The translations under genes and the position numbers were made by a program. The notes beneath the pieces are model-generated. The model saw only the letters and a list, made by a program, of their open reading frames with translations, did not search any database and was not told where the DNA came from. 64,000 nt of DNA from Acidovorax sp. 106. GTDB lineage: Bacteria > Pseudomonadota > Gammaproteobacteria > Burkholderiales > Burkholderiaceae_C. Location of the stretch: positions 4,286,501 through 4,350,500 of the forward strand of contig NZ_RCCC01000001.1 of the NCBI RefSeq assembly GCF_003663825.1, written 5' to 3'. Below are positions 37,680 to 49,742 of this stretch, in pieces (the first letter of the stretch is position 1; the number at the start of each line of letters is the position of its first letter).

Positions 37680-38768
37680 TCAGCCGCAGGTGCTCTCGCA
37701 CGGCACAGCGTGGTGTGCTGCGCCGTCCTTCGCTCCGTCCTCTTGGGCCTGCGTTCGGTGCCCATTCAGCCCCAGCTTGGCCAGCAATTGCACGTCGGCG
37801 TCCACATCGGGGTTGCCCGTCACCAGCAGCTTGTCGCCGTAAAAAATGGAATTGGCCCCGGCCATGAAGCACAGCGCCTGCACCGCCTCACCCATCTGCT
37901 GGCGCCCAGCCGACAAGCGCACGCGCGCCTTGGGCATGGTGATGCGGGCCACCGCAATCACGCGCACAAAGTCAAACGGATCGATGGGATCGCTGTCGGC
38001 CAGCGGCGTGCCGGGCACACGCACCAGGCTGTTGATGGGCACCGACTCAGGGTAGGGCTGCAGGTTGGCCAGTTGCGCAATCAGGCCAGCGCGGTGTACA
38101 GGCGCCTCGCCCATGCCCACAATGCCGCCGCAGCACACGCTGATGCCTGCGCTGCGCACGTTCTGCAGCGTGTCCAGCCGGTCCTGGTAGGCACGGGTGC
38201 TGACCACGTCGGTGTAGTACTCGGGGGCCGTGTCCAGGTTGTGGTTGTAGTAGTCCAGCCCCGCGTCTTTCAACGCCTGCGCCTGGTGCGATTCGAGCAT
38301 GCCCAGCGTGGCGCAGGTCTGCAGGCCCAGGCCCTTCACTGCGCCAATCAACGCGCTGACTTTTTCAATGTCGCGGTCCTTGGGCGCGCGCCAGGCGGCG
38401 CCCATGCAAAAGCGGGTGGCGCCCGCGTCCTTGGCCGCCTGGGCGGCGCGCACCACCTCATCCACCTCCATCAGCTTGTCGGCCTTCACGCCGGTGTCGA
38501 ACTCGGCGGCCTGCGGGCAGTAGCCGCAGTTTTCAGGGCAGCCGCCGGTTTTGACCGACAGCAGCGTGGCCAGCTCAATATCGCCTGCGGGCCAATGCTG
38601 GCGGTGCACGGTTTGGGCTTCAAACAGCAAGTCCATCAGCGGCTTGTCGAGCAGCGCCTGGATGGCCTCGACCGACCAGGGGCCTGCGGGCTGCGGCGTG
38701 GCTGCGGGGCGGCGGTGCAACTGCACAGCTTGTGGCGCGGCGGCAGTGGGGGTGGTGAATCCGGACAT
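37680..38768 (-). CDS. bioB: Biotin synthase
   Basis: 362 residues. Radical SAM enzyme that inserts sulfur into dethiobiotin. The CxxxCxxC cluster is [16 protein letters not shown]; the second cluster residues include [19 protein letters not shown] and the Arg region of [27 protein letters not shown] lies 8 bases before the ATG at 38768. The first 40 residues are a Pro/Ala-rich leader. Convergent with the HD-GYP gene. Biotin is the prosthetic group of PccA in this window, though they are not in one operon. Confidence 0.96.
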   Translation of the reverse strand: MSGFTTPTAAAPQAVQLHRRPAATPQPAGPWSVEAIQALLDKPLMDLLFEAQTVHRQHWPAGDIELATLLSVKTGGCPENCGYCPQAAEFDTGVKADKLMEVDEVVRAAQAAKDAGATRFCMGAAWRAPKDRDIEKVSALIGAVKGLGLQTCATLGMLESHQAQALKDAGLDYYNHNLDTAPEYYTDVVSTRAYQDRLDTLQNVRSAGISVCCGGIVGMGEAPVHRAGLIAQLANLQPYPESVPINSLVRVPGTPLADSDPIDPFDFVRVIAVARITMPKARVRLSAGRQQMGEAVQALCFMAGANSIFYGDKLLVTGNPDVDADVQLLAKLGLNGHRTQAQEDGAKDGAAHHAVPCESTCG

Positions 38769-39270
38769 GGGGTGCTCCTTCAATGCGTCTGCCTGCACCC
38801 GCCGCACAAAGCGGCACGCGGGCAGTGAGGGTGATGCGATGCCAGCAGCCCGGGCCGTGAGGTACAGCTTGGGCCACGCATCGCGATGAAGTGCGGATTC
38901 TCAAACGAAAAGAGGTGCAGCAGCGCGCCACAGGGTCACAAAAAGTGCCAAGAAAAATGGTGCTCTATCAGCAGGCAATTTCAGTGATTTTTCTGCGCAC
39001 AAAGACAGCCGTTGACGCCAACTTCGATGCAATTGAATGCGCAGCTGGATCCGCTTGGCAAAACCCCGCGGTAACTGCAGACATACCCGCATCAACTGCT
39101 GTCAACACGCAGGGCAAGCACTGGGAGATAGCGCAGGTTTGCACGTGAAGTTGGGTGGATTTGGCCTGCGATGCCTGCGTGATGGCCGCCCATTGGCGAA
39201 AACCGCAGCGAAAAGATGGCAGAGGCAGCACCCAGCAGCCTCATGCAAACTCACACAGCCCTGCCCAGGC
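38769..39270. other. Intergenic region upstream of bioB
   Basis: About 500 bases between the bioB start and the DUF2314 gene end, both on the minus strand. Short open frames exist but none has a good ribosome site or recognisable protein. It must hold the bioB promoter; I see no clear operator, BirA-like site or terminator. Confidence 0.45.
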
Positions 39271-39777
39271 TCAGCACTCAAAACCGTAGTCGCGGCGGTA
39301 GCGCTGAGCGTCGGCGGCGGGCATGTGTTTGAACATGACGCACACGGTGTAGCTGCCCTTTTGCTTGCCGCCCTGCACATAGCCCCAATCCGACACATCG
39401 GCCCGGGTGAACTGCACGCTCTGCCCGTTCTCCAGGTGCGTGACATAGCGCGGCTGGCCCGCCAGGGTGCCTGTGAAGCCTTTGGAAGTGACCTGGAACG
39501 GCGTGACCCAGATGTGCTCATCATTCCCGCCCCCTGAGAACTTCACCTTGATCTTGAAGCCGTCAGCGCCTGCGGGCGGCTTGGCGTGGATCTTCAAAAA
39601 ATCATCCAGCGTGGCGCGGGCCTTGCCAATCGCTTCTTCCATTTCCGCGTCTTGCGAAGCAATGTTGTAGACCTTGTCCTTGATCTTGCCCCCCTGCCCC
39701 TGGCTTTGTGCCTGGGTGGAGAAAGAGAAGGTCATCAACACCGAGACCGCACCTACGGCCAACAAAGAGAGTTTCAT
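39271..39777 (-). CDS. Exported DUF2314 protein
   Basis: 168 residues: signal peptide (MKLSLLAVGAVSVLMTFSF, cleavage near TQAQS) and a DUF2314 domain with FKIKVKFSGGGNDEHIWVTP and VQGGKQKGSYTVCVMFKHMP. The function of DUF2314 is not known. Two ATGs (39783 and 39777) are two codons apart; neither has an obvious ribosome site. It lies alone after the propionate operon terminator. Confidence 0.82.
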   Translation of the reverse strand: MKLSLLAVGAVSVLMTFSFSTQAQSQGQGGKIKDKVYNIASQDAEMEEAIGKARATLDDFLKIHAKPPAGADGFKIKVKFSGGGNDEHIWVTPFQVTSKGFTGTLAGQPRYVTHLENGQSVQFTRADVSDWGYVQGGKQKGSYTVCVMFKHMPAADAQRYRRDYGFEC

Positions 39778-39904
39778 GGGCATTCGCACAAGGCTTGAAC
39801 AAAGAAGCTGCGAATGTAAAACGGCGCAAAGCACCATGCCCCGGGCCCGCGTGAAGTGCCCGGGCCAAGGGTGAAAAACTGCACACGATGGCGCGCCAAA
39901 ACAA

Positions 39905-39935
39905 AACGCCTTGCTGCGCGAGGCAGCAAGGCGTT
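39905..39935 (-). terminator. Strong intrinsic terminator of the propionate operon
   Basis: A 13-bp perfect stem, AACGCCTTGCTGC / GCAGCAAGGCGTT, with a 5-base loop, followed in the minus direction by TTTTGTTTT. It lies 27 bases after the VOC gene stop. Confidence 0.88.
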
Positions 39936-39961
39936 GGCTTTGGCGCGGTCAGCGCAGAGGC

Positions 39962-40432
39962 TCAGCCCAATGCGGCAATCACATCCTCAGGCGCCTGCAC
40001 CAACTCAATCAACACACCCTCGCCCGCAATCGGAAACTCGTCATTGCTCTTGGGGTGCAAAAACGTGATGTCATAGCCACCAGCCCCCTTGCGAATGCCG
40101 CCGGGCGCAAAGCGCACGCCCTGGGCAGTGAGCCATTCCACAGCCTTGGGCAGGTCGTCAATCCACAGACCAATGTGGTTGAGCGGCGTGGTGTGCACGG
40201 CGGGTTTTTTGTCGATGTCCAGGGGCTGCATGATGTCCACCTCCACCTTGAAGGCACCCTTGCCCATGGCCAGAATGTCTTCGTCCACGTTCTCGCGCTC
40301 GCTCTGGAAGGTGCCGGTTTGTGTAAGGCCCAGCATGTCCACCCACAGGGTTTTCATGCGCTGCTTGTCGGTGCCGCCAATGGCGACTTGCTGGATGCCG
40401 AGGACTTTGAACGGGCGGATATTAGCGCTCAT
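39962..40432 (-). CDS. VOC-family protein, possible methylmalonyl-CoA epimerase
   Basis: 156 residues with two glyoxalase/VOC half-domains: [20 protein letters not shown] at the start, then [20 protein letters not shown] and [11 protein letters not shown] with a Glu ligand. CAGGAG precedes the ATG. As the last gene of a mutase/PCC operon it is a candidate for methylmalonyl-CoA epimerase, which this pathway needs because carboxylase makes the S form and the mutase uses the R form. The family match is to generic VOC proteins, so this is inference. Confidence 0.8.
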   Translation of the reverse strand: MSANIRPFKVLGIQQVAIGGTDKQRMKTLWVDMLGLTQTGTFQSERENVDEDILAMGKGAFKVEVDIMQPLDIDKKPAVHTTPLNHIGLWIDDLPKAVEWLTAQGVRFAPGGIRKGAGGYDITFLHPKSNDEFPIAGEGVLIELVQAPEDVIAALG

Positions 40433-40445
40433 GAATTACTCCTGA

Positions 40446-40497
40446 ATTGATAGCTGCTAGCGCTTTTAGGATAAGCGCTAGAGGCTAATTTGATTTG
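40446..40497 (+). repeat. Dispersed palindromic repeat, copy 5
   Basis: Arms GATAGCTGCTAGCGCTTTTA and GATAAGCGCTAGAGGCTAAT, the cleanest copy in the window. It lies between the YdcF-like and VOC genes inside the propionate operon. Confidence 0.85.
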
Positions 40498-40530
40498 AAA
40501 TATGAACTGAAATATGGGCCATATCCCCGC

Positions 40531-41376
40531 TCACAGCTCACGCAGTAACCAGCTGCTGGCCATGGCGAAATACTCGCGCAGCCAAGCGTTGTAGCGGATG
40601 TAAAGCGGTGTGGGCGCCGCCACGGCAAGGGCGCGGGTGTAGCCGATCTTCTGGGCAATGCGCTGTGCGCGCAGGGTGTGAAAGTCGCTGGTCACCACCG
40701 CCACGGCAGAGTCCAGCCCCAAGCCCTGGGCTTGCAGCAATGGCAGGCTGTACTGCAGGTTCAGCTCGGTGCTGGTGCTGCGCTCTTCTTGCAGAATGCG
40801 CGCCGGGTCCAGGCCCTGCTGGCGCAGGTAGTTGCCCATCACCTCGCCCTCGCTCAGCGTTTCGCCAAAGTCCACTCCGCCCGACACCACCACCCAGGCC
40901 TGTGGGTGCGCAGCGGCCAGCGCATGCGCTGTGTCCAGCCGCGCCCGCAGTGCGGGCGACGGCTGCCCTTTGGGCGTGCCACTGCCCAGCACCACAATGG
41001 CTTGCGGCACCGCAGCTTTGTCCGCCTGGCCCAAGGCGTTCACCTGCTGCACCAGCACCGCCCAGAACGCTCCCACGCTGCACACCCAGAGGGCCAAGAA
41101 AAGCCAGCCGGCGCTCCACGCGAAGCGGCCCCAGCGCAGGCGATCAAGCCCGGCCCGCACCTCGTGCCAGCGCGCACCCACAAAGCACATCACCAGCCCC
41201 AGGGCCGCAGGCACGGTCACGCCCACCATGAAAAAGCCCATGGCCATCAGCACCAGGGCATCGGCCAGCAACACACCGCCCACCAGCAGGCAGGCCATGC
41301 GCGCCCAAGGCCAGCCATGGCGGCGCCCACCCCCGTGCCCGGAATCACTGGCCCCCATGCCCGAGGGTTGGATCAC
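40531..41376 (-). CDS. YdcF/SanA-type membrane protein (DUF218)
   Basis: 281 residues. Three or four membrane helices in the first 120 residues, then a DUF218 domain with IVVLGSGTPKGQPSPALRAR, VVVSGGVDFGETLSEG, EERSTSTELNLQYS and VVTSDFHTLRAQRIA. Family members (YdcF, SanA, ElyC) act in envelope polysaccharide or barrier functions. It starts with GTG overlapping the pccA stop (GTGA), so it is translated with pccA; an ATG six codons later is possible. Its role in a propionate operon is unclear. Confidence 0.85.
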   Translation of the reverse strand: MIQPSGMGASDSGHGGGRRHGWPWARMACLLVGGVLLADALVLMAMGFFMVGVTVPAALGLVMCFVGARWHEVRAGLDRLRWGRFAWSAGWLFLALWVCSVGAFWAVLVQQVNALGQADKAAVPQAIVVLGSGTPKGQPSPALRARLDTAHALAAAHPQAWVVVSGGVDFGETLSEGEVMGNYLRQQGLDPARILQEERSTSTELNLQYSLPLLQAQGLGLDSAVAVVTSDFHTLRAQRIAQKIGYTRALAVAAPTPLYIRYNAWLREYFAMASSWLLREL

Positions 41377-43421
41377 TGGAATTCCAGAATGATCTGGTCC
41401 ACGGCCAGCGAATCGCCCTTGCCCGCCGTGATCTTGCCCACCACGCCGTCTTGCGCGGCAAAGAGGATGTTCTCCATCTTCATGGCTTCGATCACGGCCA
41501 GCTTTTCACCCGCCTGCACCTTCTGGCCGGGCTGCACCGCCACATCGACCAACAGGCCCGGCATGGGCGAGAGCAGGAACTTGGACAAGTCTGGCGGCGC
41601 CTTGAAGGGCATGAGCTTGTGCAGGCGCGCGCCCAGCGGCGACAGCACCAGTGCGTCGATCTGCGTGCCGTTGTGCGCAATGCGCAGTGCCAGCGGGTTC
41701 TTGCCCACGCCCCGCTCCACCTGGGCGGTGAAGCCCTGGCCGTTGCAGGCGCCCTGCACGCGAATCTGGCCCAGCGTGGCATTGCTACTGATTTGGTAGC
41801 TGCTACCGCCCACTGTGACTGCGCTAGAGCCCGATTTATCTTCAAAGTCAGACACCGTCACCTCGTGGTGCTGGTTCTGCCCCTCGGCGCCCAGCGTGAC
41901 CACCACAAACTGCTCGCCCACCTTCACCTCGTGCCCCGCCAGCTGGCCGCTGATGCCCGAAGCGCGCGCGCGGTAGCGGCGGTTCATGAACGCGGCCAGA
42001 GCCACCAGGAACAGCGGATCGCTGTGCGGCACGTCTTCGGCGTGGAAACCCTTGCCGTAGTTCTCGGCAATGAAGCCGGTGTTGAAGTCGCCGGTCACGA
42101 ACTTGGGGTGCGCCAGCAACGCCGCCTGGAACGGGATGTTGCTGCTGATGCCGCGAATCACAAAGCCGTTGAGCGCCGCACGCATCTTGGCAATCGCGTC
42201 GTTGCGGTCGGTGCCGTGCACGATGAGCTTGGCGATCATCGAGTCGTAATACATGGGGATCTCGCCGCCTTCGTACACGCCCGTGTCCACCCGCACGCCC
42301 AGCTTCTTGCTGGTGTCGGACTGGAACATGGTTTCCTCCGGCGGCTGAAAGCGCACCAGACGGCCGGTGGAAGGCAGGAAGTTGCGGAACGGGTCTTCGG
42401 CGTTGATGCGGCACTCGATGGCCCAGCCGTCGCGCTTCACGTCGGCCTGTGTCAACGGCAGCTTCTCGCCCGCCGCCACGCGGATCATCAGCTCCACGAG
42501 GTCGAGGCCGGTGATGCATTCCGTCACCGGGTGCTCCACCTGCAGACGGGTGTTCATCTCCAGGAAGTAGAAGTCCTGGTCTTTGCCGACCACAAACTCC
42601 ACCGTGCCAGCGCTCTGGTACTTCACGGCTTTGGCCAGTTGCACGGCCTGCTCGCCCATCGCCTTGCGCGTGGCGTCGCTGATGAACGGCGATGGCGCCT
42701 CTTCGATCACCTTCTGGTGGCGGCGCTGGATGGAGCACTCGCGCTCGTTCAGATAAATCACGTTGCCGTGGCTGTCGCCCAGCACCTGGATCTCGATGTG
42801 GCGCGGCTCCTGCACAAACTTCTCAATGAAGATGCGGTCGTCGCCAAAGCTGTTGCGGGCTTCGTTCTGGCAGCTGGCAAAGCCTTCAAACGCTTCCTTG
42901 TCGTTGAACGCCACGCGCAGGCCCTTGCCGCCGCCACCGGCCGAGGCCTTGATCATCACGGGGTAGCCAATGCCCTTGGCGATCTCCACCGCCTGCTCGG
43001 GGCCCGCGATGGCGTCGTTGTAACCAGGAATCGTGTTGACCTTGGCCTCATTGGCCAGCTTCTTGGACGCGATCTTGTCGCCCATGGCCGCAATCGAATG
43101 CGCCTTGGGGCCGATGAAGGCAATGCCCTCGTCTTCGCAGCGCTTGGCAAAGGCTTCGTTTTCCGAAAGGAAGCCGTAGCCGGGGTGCACCGCTTGCGCG
43201 CCGGTCTGCTTGCAGGCTGCAATGATCTGGTCGGCCAGCAGGTACGACTCGCGCGAGGGCGCGGCGCCAATGTGCACCGCCTCGTCGGCCAGCTTGACGT
43301 GGCGGGCTTCCTTGTCGGCGTCGGAGTAGACGGCGACGGTGGCGATGCCCATTTTTTTTGCGGTGGCGATGACTCGGCAAGCAATTTCGCCGCGATTCGC
43401 AATCAGGATCTTGGTAAACAT
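41373..43421 (-). CDS. pccA: Propionyl-CoA carboxylase alpha subunit (biotin carboxylase + BCCP)
   Basis: 682 residues. ATP-grasp biotin carboxylase in the first 450 residues (IKASAGGGGKGLRVAF, FLEMNTRLQVEHPVTE, ERECSIQRRHQKVIEEAPSP), a BT-like linker and a C-terminal biotin carrier with the AMKMEN lysine. It carboxylates biotin and, with PccB, makes methylmalonyl-CoA from propionyl-CoA. AAGGAG precedes the ATG. Odd: codons about 527-547 (SGSSAVTVGGSSYQISSN) are encoded by a copy of the dispersed palindromic repeat, in frame, just before the carrier region. Confidence 0.95.
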   Translation of the reverse strand: MFTKILIANRGEIACRVIATAKKMGIATVAVYSDADKEARHVKLADEAVHIGAAPSRESYLLADQIIAACKQTGAQAVHPGYGFLSENEAFAKRCEDEGIAFIGPKAHSIAAMGDKIASKKLANEAKVNTIPGYNDAIAGPEQAVEIAKGIGYPVMIKASAGGGGKGLRVAFNDKEAFEGFASCQNEARNSFGDDRIFIEKFVQEPRHIEIQVLGDSHGNVIYLNERECSIQRRHQKVIEEAPSPFISDATRKAMGEQAVQLAKAVKYQSAGTVEFVVGKDQDFYFLEMNTRLQVEHPVTECITGLDLVELMIRVAAGEKLPLTQADVKRDGWAIECRINAEDPFRNFLPSTGRLVRFQPPEETMFQSDTSKKLGVRVDTGVYEGGEIPMYYDSMIAKLIVHGTDRNDAIAKMRAALNGFVIRGISSNIPFQAALLAHPKFVTGDFNTGFIAENYGKGFHAEDVPHSDPLFLVALAAFMNRRYRARASGISGQLAGHEVKVGEQFVVVTLGAEGQNQHHEVTVSDFEDKSGSSAVTVGGSSYQISSNATLGQIRVQGACNGQGFTAQVERGVGKNPLALRIAHNGTQIDALVLSPLGARLHKLMPFKAPPDLSKFLLSPMPGLLVDVAVQPGQKVQAGEKLAVIEAMKMENILFAAQDGVVGKITAGKGDSLAVDQIILEFQ
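41781..41843 (+). repeat. Dispersed palindromic repeat, copy 6, inside pccA
   Basis: Arms GGTAGCTGCTACCGCC and TGCGCTAGAGCCCGATTTAT, with the flanking TTGCTACTGATTT typical of other copies. Fully inside the pccA reading frame, read on the opposite strand from that gene; the frame stays open through it. Confidence 0.8.
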
Positions 43422-43442
43422 GTTCTTGTTCTCCTTAGGCTG

Positions 43443-44975
<1,533 letters not shown>

Positions 44976-45003
44976 GGTCGTCCTTTGGTGAAATGGCTTA
45001 TTG

Positions 45004-45066
45004 CTTGGAAATGCTATTTATTTGATAGCTGCTTGCGCATGATTTGATTGCGCTAGCAGCAGATTT
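45004..45066 (+). repeat. Dispersed palindromic repeat, copy 7, at the meaB 3' end
   Basis: Arms TTGATAGCTGCTTGCGCA and TTGCGCTAGCAGCAGATTT. It overlaps the last 14 or so codons of meaB and provides its stop codon, then fills the gap to pccB. Confidence 0.8.
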
Positions 45067-46079
45067 CGTGCTGCAGTCGATGCGGCAATGCGCCCTGCAG
45101 CCACGTCGGCCTGCAATTGCGGCAGCAGCTCTTTGACCTGCGGGTGCTGGCGAAACGCGAGCTTGAGGCCCGCGTCGATGCGCTCCCACATCCAGGACAG
45201 CGCCTGCTTTTCGCGCCGTGTGCCGATCCGGCCATTGGCGGTCTGCAACTGGCGAAACTGCGTGACCGCAGCCCAGAAGCTGTCCACGCCCTGCCCCAGC
45301 AGCGCGCTGATCTGCACGACCTTGGGGTGCCACAGCGTTTCGTCGTGGTGGGCGTTCTCGGGGTTGCCGTGCTGGCTGAGCAAGCGCAGGCTCGACGTGA
45401 TCTGCGCCTCGGCCCGCGTGGCGGCGTTCTTGTCGATGTCGGCCTTGTTGATGACCACCAGGTCGGCAATCTCCATCACGCCCTTCTTGATGGCCTGCAG
45501 GTCGTCGCCCGCATTGGGCAGCTGCATCAGCACGAACATGTCCGTCATTCCTGCCACTGCAATCTCGCTCTGGCCCACGCCCACGGTTTCGACGATGACC
45601 ACGTCGTAACCCGCCGCCTCGCAGACCAGCATGGCCTCGCGGGTCTTCTCTGCGACTCCGCCCAGTGTGCCGCTGGAGGGGCTGGGGCGGATGTAGGCTT
45701 TTTCGTGGACCGACAGGTGTTCCATGCGCGTCTTGTCGCCCAGGATGGAGCCGCCTGAAACGGTGCTGGACGGGTCGATGGTGAGCACGGCCACGCGGTG
45801 GCCTTGGGCGATGAGGTAAAGGCCCAGCGCTTCGATGAAGGTGCTTTTGCCCACGCCGGGTACGCCGCTGATGCCGAGGCGGAAGGATTTGCCGGTGTGG
45901 GGCAGGAGCTGCGTGAGCAACTCGTCGGCCTGAACCCTGTGGTCGTTGCGGGTGGATTCGAGCAGCGTGATGGCCTTGGACATGGCGCGGCGCTGCACGG
46001 CACCCGCATCACCGGCGATACCGTCCAGCAAGCCGCTGACCGAAGGCTGCCGCGCAAGCGTGGTCGGGGACGTGGTCAT
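45018..46079 (-). CDS. meaB: MeaB/ArgK-type GTPase chaperone of methylmalonyl-CoA mutase
   Basis: 353 residues. P-loop GISGVPGVGKSTFIEALG, switch region VAVLTIDPSSTVSGGSILGD, D-x-x-G in ETVGVGQSE, and NKAD in VVINKADID. It protects and loads the B12 mutase encoded two genes upstream. ATGA overlap with the GNAT gene fixes the start at 46079. The C-terminal residues LLLAQSNHAQAAIK are encoded by a dispersed repeat, so the tail is probably not conserved. Confidence 0.94.
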   Translation of the reverse strand: MTTSPTTLARQPSVSGLLDGIAGDAGAVQRRAMSKAITLLESTRNDHRVQADELLTQLLPHTGKSFRLGISGVPGVGKSTFIEALGLYLIAQGHRVAVLTIDPSSTVSGGSILGDKTRMEHLSVHEKAYIRPSPSSGTLGGVAEKTREAMLVCEAAGYDVVIVETVGVGQSEIAVAGMTDMFVLMQLPNAGDDLQAIKKGVMEIADLVVINKADIDKNAATRAEAQITSSLRLLSQHGNPENAHHDETLWHPKVVQISALLGQGVDSFWAAVTQFRQLQTANGRIGTRREKQALSWMWERIDAGLKLAFRQHPQVKELLPQLQADVAAGRIAASTAARNLLLAQSNHAQAAIK

Positions 46080-46564
46080 TCGGCGCTCTCCTGAGACCGC
46101 CACTCGTAGTGCACATCTACGCCTTCCTCGCCCGTCTTCACGAAACCGTGGCGCTGGTAGAAACGGTTGGCGTCACTGAGCTGCAGCGCAGTCACGCGCA
46201 GCACCCTGCCTTCACGGCGCGCCCTGTCCTGCACTTGGGACAGCACTGCAGCGCCTACACCAGCGCACTGCCATTCAGGGTGCAAATACAGGTGCTGCAG
46301 CCTCAAAGCGCGCTCGCCCTCAGGACGCACCGTGACGAACCCCATACGACGTCCGTCGGGTGCCTCCAAATGTTGCATGTGCTCGGGCACAAAGGCCGCG
46401 CGCAGTCTTTCGCGTGAGAGCTCTGGTGTGTACCGCCCCACTCGCTCCAGGCTTTCACGCATGGCAGCCGTGCGCAACACCAGCATGGGCTCGAAGTCAG
46501 CCTCGGCCACGGGATGCAAGGTGAATGCAGGGGTGTTCAATGCAACATCTCCAAACGGCACCAC
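46076..46564 (-). CDS. GNAT-family N-acetyltransferase
   Basis: 162 residues. GNAT fold with the acetyl-CoA loop LHPEWQCAGVGAAVLSQVQD (a variant of Q/R-x-x-G-x-G/A) and FYQRHGFVKTGEEG near the end. GTG start. Its stop overlaps the meaB start, and it begins 37 bases after the mutase stop, so it is part of the propionate operon. Its target is unknown; lysine acylation linked to propionyl-CoA is one idea, without direct evidence. Confidence 0.85.
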   Translation of the reverse strand: MVPFGDVALNTPAFTLHPVAEADFEPMLVLRTAAMRESLERVGRYTPELSRERLRAAFVPEHMQHLEAPDGRRMGFVTVRPEGERALRLQHLYLHPEWQCAGVGAAVLSQVQDRARREGRVLRVTALQLSDANRFYQRHGFVKTGEEGVDVHYEWRSQESAE

Positions 46565-46601
46565 TCTAAGCGCGTGGGTGATAGTCTGGCCTTTGCCTCA
46601 C

Positions 46602-48773
<2,172 letters not shown>

Positions 48774-48901
48774 GGCGAAAGCTTCTCCGAAGATGGCGTA
48801 GGTGCGTAAAACGGCGCGAGGGCTGGTCCCGATGTGGCGGCGAGTTTACATCATTCATAATTATTGATTCAAAATATTCCAGCCAGCTTACAATCCGGGC
48901 C

Positions 48902-49537
48902 ATGTCTGCCGTCACCCTCACTCCCCGCGCGCTTTACGAAGAAGTTGCCGAGCAATTGCGCCAGCGCATCTTCCGGCGCGAGCTGCAGCCCGGCAGCTGG
49001 ATTGACGAGCTCAAGATTGCGGAAGAGTTTGGTATCAGCCGCACCCCTTTGCGCGAGGCGCTGAAGGTGCTGGCCGCCGAAGGCCTGGTCACGATGAAGG
49101 TGCGCCGTGGCGCCTATGTGACGGAGATGAGCGAAAAAGACCTGCGCGACGTGTACCACCTGCTCAGCCTGCTGGAGAGCGACGCCGCCGGCGTGGTGGC
49201 CGAGCGCGCTACGCCCGAGCAGCAGCAGACCCTGCAAGCGCTGCACGCCGAGCTGGAAGGTGCTGTGGCCGACCGCGAAAAATTCTTTGCCGTCAACGAG
49301 CGCTTTCATATGCTGGTGCTGGAGATGGCGGACAACCGCTGGCGCAGCCAGATGGTGGCCGACCTGCGTAAGGTGATGAAGCTCAACCGCCACAACTCGT
49401 TGTTCAAACAAGGGCGCATCGAGGATTCATTGACGGAACACCGGGCCATTCTGGAGGCCCTGCTGGCGCGGGATGCCGCCCGCACCATGCAGGCCATGCA
49501 GACCCACTTCGCGCAAGGGCTGGAAGCCGCGACTTAA
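48902..49537 (+). CDS. GntR/FadR-type (FCD) transcriptional regulator
   Basis: 211 residues. N-terminal winged helix (LKIAEEFGISRTPLREALKVL) and C-terminal FCD ligand domain with conserved Asp/His residues (ERFHMLVLEMADN, TEHRAILEALLARD). It is divergent from the mutase operon with 128 AT-rich bases between, including ATAATTAT at 48857-48864. It is the probable regulator of propionate metabolism, perhaps sensing an organic acid or acyl-CoA. The frame is open upstream, but the fold starts at this ATG. Confidence 0.88.
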   Translation: MSAVTLTPRALYEEVAEQLRQRIFRRELQPGSWIDELKIAEEFGISRTPLREALKVLAAEGLVTMKVRRGAYVTEMSEKDLRDVYHLLSLLESDAAGVVAERATPEQQQTLQALHAELEGAVADREKFFAVNERFHMLVLEMADNRWRSQMVADLRKVMKLNRHNSLFKQGRIEDSLTEHRAILEALLARDAARTMQAMQTHFAQGLEAAT

Positions 49538-49742
49538 GCTGACCACATAGGCTGACCACTTGGGCGGGCCAGGACCTGCGCGGCATTCCTGAGCACAGCA
49601 GTCATTGCAGGACGTAACGAAGCCTGCACGGTGGTTATCATGCCCGGCACCCAAAATTAGGGTTTGTACCAAGTCTTCTCCGAGCACACGGTCCATCCGA
49701 TGCGTGCAGAGAGCCTCTTGGCGCCCCGCTTTCCTCAGCCCT

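Noticed and set aside
38891..39148. 85-codon open frame upstream of bioB
   Set aside because: No ribosome site, no recognisable protein and atypical composition; probably a chance frame in the bioB upstream region.
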